From: Mycobacterium sp. NS-7484 | GTDB lineage: Bacteria; Actinomycetota; Actinomycetes; Mycobacteriales; Mycobacteriaceae | Direction of reading: 5' to 3' | Assembly (NCBI RefSeq): GCF_001953975.1 | Contig: NZ_MBEJ01000106.1 | Span: forward strand, 1 to 64,000 | Length of the DNA stretch: 64,000 nucleotides | In this document: piece after piece, positions 14,278-23,027 of the stretch | How the letters are laid out: each line of letters opens with the position of its first letter | Position numbering within the stretch: the stretch's first letter is position 1 | Made by a program: the position numbers and the translations under genes | Notes under the pieces: model-generated | What the model was told of the DNA's origin: nothing | The model's input: only the letters and a program-made list of their open reading frames with translations | Databases searched by the model: none

Positions 14278-15684
14278 GTGGCCGCTTCGAAAGTACGTTC
14301 GCAGTACCGCTGCTCGGAATGCCAGCACACCACGCCGAAATGGGTCGGCCGGTGCGCCAATTGCGGCACCTGGGGAACGGTCGACGAAGTAGCCGTTCTC
14401 TCGTCTGTGGGCGGTGCGGCCCGCCGCTCGGTGGCCCCGACCTCACCCGCGGTGCCGATCACCTCGATCGACCCGGGCATCACCCGGCATTACGCCACCG
14501 GCGTGACGGAACTGGACCGGGTGCTCGGCGGCGGCCTGGTGGCCGGTTCGGTGACGCTGCTGGCCGGGGAGCCCGGCGTTGGGAAGTCGACGCTGCTGCT
14601 CGAGGTGGCCAACCGCTGGGCGCACACCGGTCGCCGCGCGCTGTACCTGTCCGGTGAGGAGTCCGCCGGCCAAATCCGGCTGCGCGCCGAACGCACGGGC
14701 TGCACACACGACAACGTCTATCTGGCAGGCGAATCCGACCTGCAGATCGCCCTCGGCCACATCGACGAGGTCAAGCCCAGCCTGGTGATCGTCGACTCGG
14801 TGCAGACCATGTCCACCACCGAGGCCGACGGCGTGACGGGTGGGGTGACGCAGGTGCGGGCGGTGACGACGGCGCTGACAGGCTATGCCAAGACCGCCGT
14901 CGGCGATCCGGCGGTGGCGATGATCCTCGTGGGCCACGTGACCAAGGACGGCGCCATCGCGGGGCCGCGCTCCTTAGAGCATCTCGTCGACGTGGTGCTG
15001 CACTTCGAAGGGGATCACGCGTCGAGCCTGCGCATGGTGCGTGGGGTCAAGAACCGGTTCGGCGCGGCAGACGAGGTCGGCTGTTTTCAGATGCACGACA
15101 ACGGAATCGAGTGCGTCAGCGATCCGTCCGGGCTGTTCCTGGATCAGCGCCCCTCGGCGGTGCCGGGCACCGCGATCACGGTCACGCTCGACGGCAAGCG
15201 CCCGATGATCGGCGAGGTGCAGGCGCTCGTCGCCCCACCCGTAGGGCCGCCGCGGCGCGTCGTCAGTGGCATCGATTCGGCCCGCGCGGCGATGATCGGC
15301 GCGGTGCTGCAGACCCGTTGCGGCCTTCCGATCGGCAACAGCGACATCTACCTGTCCACCGTGGGCGGCATGAGGCTGACCGATCCGTCCTCGGATCTGG
15401 CCGTGGCGGTGGCCATCGCGTCGGCCTATCTCGACATCGCGTTGCCGATGAACGCAGTGGCGATCGGTGAGGTCGGCCTCGTCGGCGACCTGCGCCGGGT
15501 CACCGGCATGGATCGCAGGCTGGCCGAGGCCGCCCGGCTGGGGTTCAACATTGCCGTGGTGCCGCCCGGGGTGACCACCGTGCCCACCGGGATGCGCGTC
15601 ATCACCGCCGATCACATCGGGGCGGCATTACGGGCACTCAAAGACATCGCGATTGCCAGCAATCAATCCGATCACGGACAATAG
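14278..15684 (+). CDS. radA: DNA repair ATPase RadA (Sms)
   Basis: 468 residues from the GTG at 14278; a GTG at 14221 would add 19 residues that do not match the family. Four-Cys zinc finger (Cys12, Cys15, Cys26, Cys29), RecA-like core with Walker A GEPGVGKST, the YLSGEESAGQI segment, the RadA-specific KNRFG motif (GVKNRFGAADEVG), and a Lon-like C-terminal domain. RadA drives branch migration and processing of recombination intermediates. disA begins 21 bases downstream; RadA is known to interact with and regulate DisA in mycobacteria, so the pairing is functional. Confidence 0.95.
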   Translation: MAASKVRSQYRCSECQHTTPKWVGRCANCGTWGTVDEVAVLSSVGGAARRSVAPTSPAVPITSIDPGITRHYATGVTELDRVLGGGLVAGSVTLLAGEPGVGKSTLLLEVANRWAHTGRRALYLSGEESAGQIRLRAERTGCTHDNVYLAGESDLQIALGHIDEVKPSLVIVDSVQTMSTTEADGVTGGVTQVRAVTTALTGYAKTAVGDPAVAMILVGHVTKDGAIAGPRSLEHLVDVVLHFEGDHASSLRMVRGVKNRFGAADEVGCFQMHDNGIECVSDPSGLFLDQRPSAVPGTAITVTLDGKRPMIGEVQALVAPPVGPPRRVVSGIDSARAAMIGAVLQTRCGLPIGNSDIYLSTVGGMRLTDPSSDLAVAVAIASAYLDIALPMNAVAIGEVGLVGDLRRVTGMDRRLAEAARLGFNIAVVPPGVTTVPTGMRVITADHIGAALRALKDIAIASNQSDHGQ

Positions 15685-15705
15685 CGGCCGACCCGAGGAG
15701 AGCAG

Positions 15706-16824
15706 ATGGCCGTGAACTCCGGCGCCAGGACCAGCCGCACCGTCGTGCATCTGGCGCGGCCGACGCTACGAGAAACCCTCGGGCGGCTGGCACCCGGTAC
15801 CCCGCTGCGCGACGGCCTGGAACGCATCCTGCGCGGCAAGACGGGCGCCCTGATCGTGCTGGGCTACGACGACAGTGTGGAAGCCATCTGCGACGGCGGG
15901 TTCGCCCTCGACGTGCGTTACGCGCCCACCCGGCTGCGTGAGTTGTCGAAGATGGACGGCGCGGTGGTGCTGTCCAGCGACGGCAGCCGGATCGTGCGGG
16001 CCAACGTACAACTGGTGCCGGACCCGTCGATCCCCACCGACGAATCCGGTACCCGGCACCGCTCGGCCGAGCGCAGCGCCATCCAGACCGGTTACCCGGT
16101 GATCTCGGTGAGCCATTCGATGAGCATCGTGACGGTGTACGTGGCCGGCGAGCGGCATGTGGTGCCCGATTCGGCCACCATCCTGTCGCGGGCCAACCAG
16201 ACCATCGCCACGCTGGAGCGCTACAAGGGCCGGCTCGACGAGGTGAGCAAGCAGCTTTCCACCGCCGAGATCGAGGACTTCGTGACGCTGCGCGACGTCA
16301 TGACCGTGGTGCAGCGCCTGGAGATGGTGCGCCGGATCAGCCTGGAGATCGACGCCGATGTCGTCGAACTCGGCACCGATGGGCGTCAGCTCAAACTTCA
16401 GCTCGACGAGCTTCTCGGGGACAACGAGGCCGCGCGCGAGCTGATCGTGCGCGACTACCACGCCCTTCCCGACCCGCCGACCGCCGCGCAGGTGCACGCC
16501 ACCCTCGACGAGCTCGACACCCTCTCGGACAGTGAGTTGCTCGACTTCACAACGCTGGCAAGGGTTTTCGGTTACCCATCGACAGCGGAGGCGCAGGATT
16601 CGGCGATGAGTTCCCGCGGCTACCGTGCGATGGCCGGCATCCCGCGACTGCAGTTCGCCCACGTCGACCTGCTGGTCCGGTCGTTCGGCTCACTGCAGGG
16701 GCTGTTGGCCGCCAGCGCCGATGACCTGCAGTCTGTGGACGGGATCGGTTCCATGTGGGCCCGGCACATCCGCGAAGGCTTGTCACTGCTGGCCGAGTCG
16801 ACCATCGCCGACCGGCTGGCCTGA
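15706..16824 (+). CDS. disA: Diadenylate cyclase / DNA integrity scanning protein DisA
   Basis: 372 residues. N-terminal DAC domain with the catalytic DGA at residues 84-86 (SKMDGAVVLSSDG) and RHR at 117-119 (SGTRHRSAERSA); a helical spine; and C-terminal helix-hairpin-helix DNA-binding domain (LQSVDGIGSMWARHI). Makes c-di-AMP from two ATP and senses branched DNA. Directly downstream of radA. AGGAG precedes the ATG. Confidence 0.96.
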   Translation: MAVNSGARTSRTVVHLARPTLRETLGRLAPGTPLRDGLERILRGKTGALIVLGYDDSVEAICDGGFALDVRYAPTRLRELSKMDGAVVLSSDGSRIVRANVQLVPDPSIPTDESGTRHRSAERSAIQTGYPVISVSHSMSIVTVYVAGERHVVPDSATILSRANQTIATLERYKGRLDEVSKQLSTAEIEDFVTLRDVMTVVQRLEMVRRISLEIDADVVELGTDGRQLKLQLDELLGDNEAARELIVRDYHALPDPPTAAQVHATLDELDTLSDSELLDFTTLARVFGYPSTAEAQDSAMSSRGYRAMAGIPRLQFAHVDLLVRSFGSLQGLLAASADDLQSVDGIGSMWARHIREGLSLLAESTIADRLA

Positions 16825-16826
16825 CG

Positions 16827-17606
16827 TCAGTTTCCCGGCGCGGGCACCTCAGGCGCCGGTGCGCCGCCGGCGGGCGGCCCGGGCTGCTGCGCGCTGGGCT
16901 GGGCCAGGATGAACGGGACCGGCGCCGATCGAAGATTGCCCAACTGCACGATCAGGTTGTAGGTACCCGGTCCGATCGGCTGGCGAGGCATCGGGCACTG
17001 CGGCGCCGACCCCATCCCGGTCCAGGTGACCTCCGTGGTCACCTGTTCACCGGGATTGAAGGTCTTCACCAAGGTCTCGTTGGACGGGGCGCAGTCCAGG
17101 TTCGACCACAACCGGTTGTTGTCCAGCGAGTAGACGTAGGCGGCCAGCACCGCGGCGCCCACGTCGCGTTTGCAGGCCACCAGGCCGATATTCGTGACCA
17201 CCATGGTGAACTTCGGCTGATCGCCGACCACGTACTCCGGCTGGCTGGTGATGCCCTTGACGGCAAGCGTCGAATCCGGGCAGTCGTCCCCCTCCTTGAG
17301 CAGCGGGGGCGGTGTCACCGCGGCGGTCGGCGTCGCCGTCGGCGGCGGCGCGTGCTGCGCCGGGGGCACCACCGGGGACTTGACCTCGGGGTTCTCCCCC
17401 GGCAACGGGGTCGGCGGGGCCGCGCTGGCAGCCGGCTCGTCGGCGGGCTTGGACTCGGCACCGGAGTTACTGGTCATGATCACCGCGACGATCGCGGCGA
17501 CGATCCCCACGACGACTACCGCGATACCGATAGCCAGCGCCCTGCGCCGCCAGTAAATCTGTGCGGGCAGTGGCCCATGAGGTTCCAGATCCAACACGGC
17601 TTTCAC
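16827..17606 (-). CDS. Membrane-anchored secreted protein (Rv3587c-like)
   Basis: 259 residues. A short cytoplasmic N-terminus, one membrane segment at about residues 23-45 (ALAIGIAVVVVGIVAAIVAV), a Pro/Ala-rich linker (about 50-100), then an extracytoplasmic domain with four Cys that probably form two disulfides (DDCPDST, LVACKRDV, NLDCAPSN, APQCPMP). The tail is Pro/Gly-rich. It matches the M. tuberculosis gene at the same position; function unknown. Convergent with disA (2-base gap). Confidence 0.75.
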   Translation of the reverse strand: MKAVLDLEPHGPLPAQIYWRRRALAIGIAVVVVGIVAAIVAVIMTSNSGAESKPADEPAASAAPPTPLPGENPEVKSPVVPPAQHAPPPTATPTAAVTPPPLLKEGDDCPDSTLAVKGITSQPEYVVGDQPKFTMVVTNIGLVACKRDVGAAVLAAYVYSLDNNRLWSNLDCAPSNETLVKTFNPGEQVTTEVTWTGMGSAPQCPMPRQPIGPGTYNLIVQLGNLRSAPVPFILAQPSAQQPGPPAGGAPAPEVPAPGN

Positions 17607-17653
17607 GGTAAGCCCAGGTCATCCCCAGTTGTTCGAGGCGACCCGGCGTGTCG

Positions 17654-18274
17654 TCAGGCTTCGCCGATGTCGCCGAGGTGACTGCGCAGTTCCACCCGCC
17701 CGTCGGCCAGGTGGTAGGTGGCACCGACGATGGCCTGCGTGCCTGCGGCAAGTCCCTCGGCGATTGCCGCCGAGCGCAGCTTCAACTGCGACACCGTCTC
17801 GTTGACGTGGTACTCCTCGAACTCGTCGACCCGCTTCAGACCGGCATGCCGTCCCATCAGGATCGACGGGGTCACCCGCTCGACGATGTCGCGCACGTAA
17901 CCGCCGGGCACCGTGCCCTCGTCGAGGGCGTTGATGGCAGCCTGGACCGCACCGCAGCTGTCGTGGCCGAGCACCACAATCAGCGGCACGTTCAGGATCG
18001 ACACCGCGTATTCGATCGAACCCAGCACCGAGTTGTCGATCACGTGGCCTGCGGTGCGCACCACGAACATGTCGCCGAGACCCTGGTCGAACAGCAACTC
18101 CGCGGCCACGCGGCTGTCGCCGCAGCCGAACACCACGGCAGTGGGCTTCTGCCCGTTCGCCAGGCTGGCGCGACGGGCGATGTCCTGGCTTGGGTGCTGC
18201 GGTTCGCCTGCCACGAAGCGGGCGTTACCGTCCTTGAGTGCTTTCCATGCGGACACTGGGTTTGAGTTGGGCAT
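17654..18274 (-). CDS. canB: Beta-class carbonic anhydrase CanB
   Basis: 206 residues from the ATG at 18274; a start at 18283 is equally possible as neither has a clear ribosome-binding site. Zinc ligands and catalytic dyad are visible: Cys51, Asp53, Arg55 in FGCGDSR, and His104, Cys107 in VLGHDSCGAV. Interconverts CO2 and bicarbonate. Divergent from mutY, with only 25 bases between the two start codons, so their promoters must overlap the coding regions or both transcripts be leaderless. Confidence 0.94.
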   Translation of the reverse strand: MPNSNPVSAWKALKDGNARFVAGEPQHPSQDIARRASLANGQKPTAVVFGCGDSRVAAELLFDQGLGDMFVVRTAGHVIDNSVLGSIEYAVSILNVPLIVVLGHDSCGAVQAAINALDEGTVPGGYVRDIVERVTPSILMGRHAGLKRVDEFEEYHVNETVSQLKLRSAAIAEGLAAGTQAIVGATYHLADGRVELRSHLGDIGEA

Positions 18275-18299
18275 ATCAACCATTTTGCATGAGCCGCTG

Positions 18300-19235
18300 A
18301 TGAGCATCGACGCGGAGGAGCTCTTGCGGTGGTATGAGCAGGCTCAGCGTGACCTGCCGTGGCGTCGACCGGGCGTCACCGCGTGGCAGATCCTGGTCAG
18401 CGAATTCATGCTGCAGCAAACACCGGTGGCCCGGGTCGAGCCGATCTGGCTGGCCTGGATCGACCGGTGGCCCACACCGTCGTCCACTGCGGCAGCCGGG
18501 GCGGCCGAGGTGTTGCGGGCCTGGGGAAAACTGGGATATCCGCGACGGGCCAAGCGGCTGCACGAGTGCGCGGTCGTCATCGCCGACGAGTACGGCGACG
18601 AAGTGCCCACCGACGTCGAGACCCTGCTGACACTGCCCGGCATCGGCGCCTACACCGCGCGGGCGGTGGCCTGCTTCGCCTACCGGGCAAGTGTTCCAGT
18701 GGTCGACACCAATGTGCGCCGGGTGGTGACGCGGGTGCTGCACGGCCAGGCCGACGCCCCCGCACGTGCCCGTGACCTCGATGACGTGGCGGCACTGCTA
18801 CCACCGGACGCGACGGCGCCGACGTTCTCGGCCGCGCTGATGGAGTTGGGCGCGGTGGTGTGCACGTCCCGCTCCCCGCAGTGCGGGAACTGCCCGCTGA
18901 GCAGCTGCCGCTGGCGGTCGGCCGGCTACCCGGCGGCCACCATCGCCCGGCGGGTGCAGCGGTACGCCGGCACGGATCGACAGGTCCGCGGCAAGCTGCT
19001 GGATGTGTTGCGGGCCAGCACAACTCCGGTGGTCAAAAGCCAGCTGGACGTGGTGTGGTTGTCCGATCCGGCACAGCGGGACCGGGCGCTGGATTCACTG
19101 CTGGTCGACGGACTCGTCGAGCAAACTGGCGATGGCCGGTTCGCTCTGGCAGGCGAAGGTGAAATACATGAAGTCGGCATGAATTCGGGCCGCAGGGGCA
19201 CGCGACGCTCCGATTGCGCGCCCGAACTGAGGTAG
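18300..19235 (+). CDS. mutY: A/G-specific adenine glycosylase MutY
   Basis: 311 residues from the ATG at 18300 (MSIDAEELLRWYEQ). Helix-hairpin-helix LPGIGAYTARAV with the catalytic Asp in VVDTNVRRVV; [4Fe-4S] cluster ligands in the C-x6-C-x2-C-x5-C pattern (CTSRSPQCGNCPLSSC); the C-terminal 8-oxoG-recognition domain is short. Removes adenine mispaired with 8-oxoguanine. The frame stays open far upstream into the canB antisense, which I treat as non-coding. The last 15 or so residues look less conserved. Confidence 0.94.
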   Translation: MSIDAEELLRWYEQAQRDLPWRRPGVTAWQILVSEFMLQQTPVARVEPIWLAWIDRWPTPSSTAAAGAAEVLRAWGKLGYPRRAKRLHECAVVIADEYGDEVPTDVETLLTLPGIGAYTARAVACFAYRASVPVVDTNVRRVVTRVLHGQADAPARARDLDDVAALLPPDATAPTFSAALMELGAVVCTSRSPQCGNCPLSSCRWRSAGYPAATIARRVQRYAGTDRQVRGKLLDVLRASTTPVVKSQLDVVWLSDPAQRDRALDSLLVDGLVEQTGDGRFALAGEGEIHEVGMNSGRRGTRRSDCAPELR

Positions 19236-19281
19236 GGCGGTACTCTATCCGGCCGGTCGGACCCGGGCGAACACTGCTTTC

Positions 19282-20685
19282 ATGACTCGATCGGGCGGGC
19301 ATGCGGTGGTGTTGGGTGCGAGCATGGCGGGTGCGCTGGCCGCACGGGTACTGGCCGAGCACTACGAGACGGTCACCATCGTCGAACGCGACGAGATCCC
19401 GGACACCGCCCAGAACCGGCGCGGCGTGCCACAGGGCCGGCACGCCCACGCACTGTTGGCACGCAGTTCGGCGATTCTGGACGAGCTGTTCCCCGGTTTC
19501 CTCGACGAGCTCGTCGCCGGCGGGGTCGGCAAGTGGGACGACGGAGATCTGTCGAAGTTGTGGATTTCGGTTGGCGGCCACCTGTTTTTGCGATCAGGCA
19601 CTGCACCCTCGGCGCCCACGCAGTACTACCCGAGTCGGGCCTTTCTGGAATGGAGCGTGCGCCGACGGCTGGCAGCGATCGACAACATCTCGGTCTTGTC
19701 CGGTCACGACGTGCGCGGGCTGACCGCCAGCCCCGGCGGTGCCCGGGTGACCGGCGTCGTCGTGCAGGACCGCAACAACAGCTCACCGACCGAGCTGGCA
19801 GCCGACCTGGTGGTGGATGCCACCGGTCGCGGCTCACGCACGCCCACCTTCTTGGCCGAGCTCGGATACTCCCGCCCCCGAGAAGACGAGCTTGTGGTGC
19901 GGCTGGCCTATGTCAGCCAAATGCTCACCATGTCCCCCGATGCCCTGCCCGAACACCTGGTGGCGATCTTCCCGGAACCGGGCCGCCCCACGACCTGGGC
20001 GCTGATCGGCTACGAAAACAACATCTGGATGCTCACCCAGGGCACCATGGCCGGCCTGGAACCGCCCGCCAACTTCACCGAAATGCAGTCTTTTGGAGAA
20101 GGTTTCGCGCCGCCGCAGGCACTCGAAGCGGTGCGCGCGGCTGACCCCCTCGGCGAGGTCGCGCACTATCGGGTGCCGTCGAACCGGTGGCGTCGCTACG
20201 ACAAGATGCGCAGGTTCCCCGACGGCCTGCTCGTGATCGGGGACGCCATCTGCAGTTTCAACCCGATCTACGGCCAGGGGATGACGCTGGCGGCCATCGA
20301 GGCGACCATCCTGCGCGAGTGCCTGCAGCACACCGACAACAACCTGGCGCGGCGATTCTTCACCGCGGCGGCACGCCCGCTGCGGGTGGCGTGGCAGACC
20401 GCCGTTGGCTCCGATCTGGCTTTACCCGAGGTGATCGGGCCGCGTCCGTGGTCGATGCGGCTGAGCAACGCCTACCTCGGTCGCGTCATGTCGGCCGCCG
20501 AGCACGACCCGGCGGTCACCACCGCACTGACCCGGGTGACCGGGATGATCGACGCTCCCACGCGACTGTTCCGGCCCGCCATCGCCTACCGCGCGGCGCG
20601 GGCCGGACGGGTCCGCGACGGTCGCCGCACCGACTACGCGGTGGCCTCGACATCTCCCGGGTCATCTGCGGCACAGGCGAATTGA
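19282..20685 (+). CDS. FAD-dependent oxidoreductase, aromatic hydroxylase-like
   Basis: 467 residues. N-terminal Rossmann dinucleotide fold AVVLGASMAGALAARVLAEH, then a second FAD-contact segment RRGVPQGRHAHALLARS and the DG motif LLVIGDAICSFNPIYGQGM, which places it among group A flavin monooxygenase or geranylgeranyl-reductase-like proteins. Substrate unknown. The 3' end overlaps the convergent regulator gene by 52 bp, an unusually long coding overlap. No signal peptide. Confidence 0.78.
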   Translation: MTRSGGHAVVLGASMAGALAARVLAEHYETVTIVERDEIPDTAQNRRGVPQGRHAHALLARSSAILDELFPGFLDELVAGGVGKWDDGDLSKLWISVGGHLFLRSGTAPSAPTQYYPSRAFLEWSVRRRLAAIDNISVLSGHDVRGLTASPGGARVTGVVVQDRNNSSPTELAADLVVDATGRGSRTPTFLAELGYSRPREDELVVRLAYVSQMLTMSPDALPEHLVAIFPEPGRPTTWALIGYENNIWMLTQGTMAGLEPPANFTEMQSFGEGFAPPQALEAVRAADPLGEVAHYRVPSNRWRRYDKMRRFPDGLLVIGDAICSFNPIYGQGMTLAAIEATILRECLQHTDNNLARRFFTAAARPLRVAWQTAVGSDLALPEVIGPRPWSMRLSNAYLGRVMSAAEHDPAVTTALTRVTGMIDAPTRLFRPAIAYRAARAGRVRDGRRTDYAVASTSPGSSAAQAN

Positions 20686-21614
20686 CGCCGGTAGTCCGAT
20701 GGCGTCACGCCGATGACGCGGCGGAAGTGGTGGCGCAGCAGGGTTGCGGTGCCGAATCCGGCCTGCCCGGCGATCCGGTCGATGTCGAGATCTGTCTCTT
20801 CCAACAGCCGGCGCGCGTACAGCACCCGCTGATCGGTGATCCACTGCATCGGGGTGGTGCCGGTCTCCTCGACGAACCGGCGGGCGAATGTGCGGGTGGA
20901 CATCGCCGAACGCCGGGCCAGACTCGTCACGGTGTGCGGCTTGTCCAGGTTGTCCATGATCCAGTCCAGTTGCGGGGCAAAGCCTTCCGAACATCGGACC
21001 GGAATCGGCTGGTCGATGAACTGACGTTGACCGCCGTCGCGCTGCGGTGGCACGACCATGCGGCGGGCGATCTTGTTGGTCACCTCACTGCCCAGTTCCC
21101 GGCGGACCAGGTGCAGGCAGGCATCGATGCCGGCCGCGGTGCCGGCGCTGGTGATCAGGTTGCCGTCGTCGACGAACAGCACGTTGCGATCTACCCGGGC
21201 GGTGGGATATTTGCGGGCCAAGGCATCGGCATGCATCCAGTGCGTCGTGCACGGGCGGCCGTCGAGTAGTCCGGCCGCACCGGCCAGGAAAGCCCCCGAG
21301 CACACGGTCAGGATGATCGAGCCGGCATCCGCCGCCGCGCGCACGGCGTCCAGCGCCGCGGGCAGGTAATCGGAGCCGCCGATGGCCGGGATCGCCACGA
21401 GATCCGCGCCCTGGAGTGCATCGAGGCCGTGCTCGGGGGTCAGCGTGGCGCCGACCGATGTCCGCAGTGGCTTTCCCGGCTCGGGACCACACACCTTGAA
21501 GTCGAAGTTCGGCACCCCGTCGGCTGACCGGTCAATCCCGAAAACCTCGCAGATGACCCCGAATTCGAAGATCGCCAGACCATCGAGCACCAGGGCGGAG
21601 ACACTTCGCAGCAT
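20634..21614 (-). CDS. GlxA-family transcriptional regulator (DJ-1/PfpI-AraC)
   Basis: 326 residues. The N-terminal class I glutamine-amidotransferase-like domain (residues 1-165) includes LTVCSGAFLAGAAGLLDG with its nucleophile-elbow Cys. The C-terminal AraC domain has two helix-turn-helix motifs (TSLARRSAMSTRTFARRF and IAGQAGFGTATLLRHHFRR). Members usually regulate amino-acid or amine catabolism; the target here is unknown. Divergent from the small membrane gene at 21686 and convergent with the flavoprotein, which it might regulate. Confidence 0.88.
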   Translation of the reverse strand: MLRSVSALVLDGLAIFEFGVICEVFGIDRSADGVPNFDFKVCGPEPGKPLRTSVGATLTPEHGLDALQGADLVAIPAIGGSDYLPAALDAVRAAADAGSIILTVCSGAFLAGAAGLLDGRPCTTHWMHADALARKYPTARVDRNVLFVDDGNLITSAGTAAGIDACLHLVRRELGSEVTNKIARRMVVPPQRDGGQRQFIDQPIPVRCSEGFAPQLDWIMDNLDKPHTVTSLARRSAMSTRTFARRFVEETGTTPMQWITDQRVLYARRLLEETDLDIDRIAGQAGFGTATLLRHHFRRVIGVTPSDYRRQFACAADDPGDVEATA

Positions 21615-21685
21615 GGCAGCATTTTATCGCAAGGTGTCACTACTGCCACTGTTGGCCGGATATATCCCTTGCAACGATTACTGCC

Positions 21686-21916
21686 ATGACCGTTGCACTC
21701 GCCCTGTTCATCCTGATCTCGCCGATCGCGGTCGCCGCCGTCGTGAGCTGGGCCGCGCACCGTGACAACGTCCTTCGATTCCGCCTCGACGTGTTCGACA
21801 TCCGCCAGCCCGACTACGAGGCCTACCGTGCCGACCAGGACCTCGATGCCGTACGCACCCGCTTCGAGCGCCAACCCTGCTGGCCCAGTGCAGGGGCGTC
21901 AGGCGAGCACCGATAG
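21686..21916 (+). CDS. Small single-pass membrane protein of unknown function
   Basis: 76 residues. One hydrophobic segment at about 3-22 (VALALFILISPIAVAAVVSW), then a charged soluble tail (HRDNVLRFRLDVFDIRQPDY). Not recognised. Its 3' end overlaps the convergent alpha/beta hydrolase by 18 bp, and the last residues lie in that overlap. Coding potential rests on the well-formed anchor plus polar tail and the divergent promoter space at 21615-21685. Confidence 0.55.
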   Translation: MTVALALFILISPIAVAAVVSWAAHRDNVLRFRLDVFDIRQPDYEAYRADQDLDAVRTRFERQPCWPSAGASGEHR

Positions 21917-22660
21917 GAAGGCGGTCACGGCCTCGCGGTAAACCTCTGGCTCGTCGTCGTGGATCAGATGACCGGCCCCAGGGATGTGCAGATACGTTGT
22001 GGCCTGGCCGGTCTCGTCCATCTCACGCATCTGCCCGGGCGGCGCCACCGAATTGCCCGCCTCCAGCAGCAGGGCCGGGACCCGCACCCCACGCCACTGC
22101 TGCCAGTAATCCCGTGTCCCCCACTGGGCGGCGATATCCAGCCACCACTGTGGGTATCCGTGCAGCCGCCAGCCCGTGGGCGTCCGGTCGAACGCCTCCA
22201 GGAAGTACCGCCCGGCCACGGGTCCGAACTCGTCGTAAACCTCTTGCTCAGAACCGAATTCGACCGGCAACGCGTGCACCCACGGTTCCCACGGCCCGGT
22301 GGTGCGACCCCGGAAATCGGGGGCCATGTCCTCGACCACCACCGCGCTGACCAACTCCGGCCGGGCCGCGGCCAGGCACCAGGAATGCAGTGCGCCCATG
22401 GAATGGCCCACCATCGCCGCCGGTCGCCCCAACGCGGCCACGGCATCACCGAGATCGGCCACGAACCGTTCGGTGCTGATCGGATACGGATCGGCGACGT
22501 CACGCCCCCGGTGCCACGGCGCGTCGTAGGTGTAGACCGCACCCAGCCCGGTCAACCACGGCACTTGGCGTGACCAGGTGCTGCCGCGGCCCATCAGGCC
22601 GTGCACCAGGACGATGGGCTCGCCGTGGCCCCCTCGGTACGTGAGTAGATCTGTGACCAT
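21899..22660 (-). CDS. Alpha/beta hydrolase (Rv3591c-like)
   Basis: 253 residues from the ATG at 22660. Oxyanion-hole HG is in IVLVHGLMGRGSTWS; the nucleophile elbow is MVGHSMGALHSW (Ser in GHSMG); the catalytic His is in HIPGAGHLIHDD near the C-terminus and an acidic residue precedes it in the usual position. Substrate unknown. Divergent from mhuD with 39 bases between starts. The open frame continues upstream through mhuD antisense, which I reject. Confidence 0.88.
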   Translation of the reverse strand: MVTDLLTYRGGHGEPIVLVHGLMGRGSTWSRQVPWLTGLGAVYTYDAPWHRGRDVADPYPISTERFVADLGDAVAALGRPAAMVGHSMGALHSWCLAAARPELVSAVVVEDMAPDFRGRTTGPWEPWVHALPVEFGSEQEVYDEFGPVAGRYFLEAFDRTPTGWRLHGYPQWWLDIAAQWGTRDYWQQWRGVRVPALLLEAGNSVAPPGQMREMDETGQATTYLHIPGAGHLIHDDEPEVYREAVTAFLSVLA

Positions 22661-22699
22661 GCCGTTATCTTGCCGGGCCGTACCGGTAGCCTGAACAGC

Positions 22700-23017
22700 A
22701 TGCCTGTCGTGAAGATCAACGCCATCGAAGTACCACCCAACGCAGGCCCGGAACTGGAGAAGCGGTTCGCCAACCGTGCACACTCCGTCGACAACCAGCC
22801 CGGGTTCCTCGGCTTCCAACTGTTGCGCCCGGTCAAGGGCGAAGAGCGTTACTTCGTGGTGACCCAGTGGGAAACCGAAGAGGCGTTCCAGGCCTGGGCC
22901 ACGGGACGCGCCGCCGAAGCGCACAAGGGCGAGCACGCCAACCCGGTCGCCACCGGCGCATCGCTGCTGGAGTTCGAGGTTGTGCTGGACGTTGCAGGGC
23001 CCGCTGCCAAGGCGTAG
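22700..23017 (+). CDS. mhuD: Heme-degrading monooxygenase MhuD
   Basis: 105 residues, a dimeric alpha-beta barrel protein. The residues that define MhuD catalysis are all in place: Asn7 (VKINAIEV), Trp66 (FQAWATG) and the proximal heme ligand His75 (AEAHKGEH). It cleaves heme to release iron, giving mycobilin rather than biliverdin in M. tuberculosis. Start at ATG 22700. lpqF follows 10 bases downstream, as in M. tuberculosis (Rv3592-Rv3593). Confidence 0.95.
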   Translation: MPVVKINAIEVPPNAGPELEKRFANRAHSVDNQPGFLGFQLLRPVKGEERYFVVTQWETEEAFQAWATGRAAEAHKGEHANPVATGASLLEFEVVLDVAGPAAKA

Positions 23018-23027
23018 CCGCGGCCAG

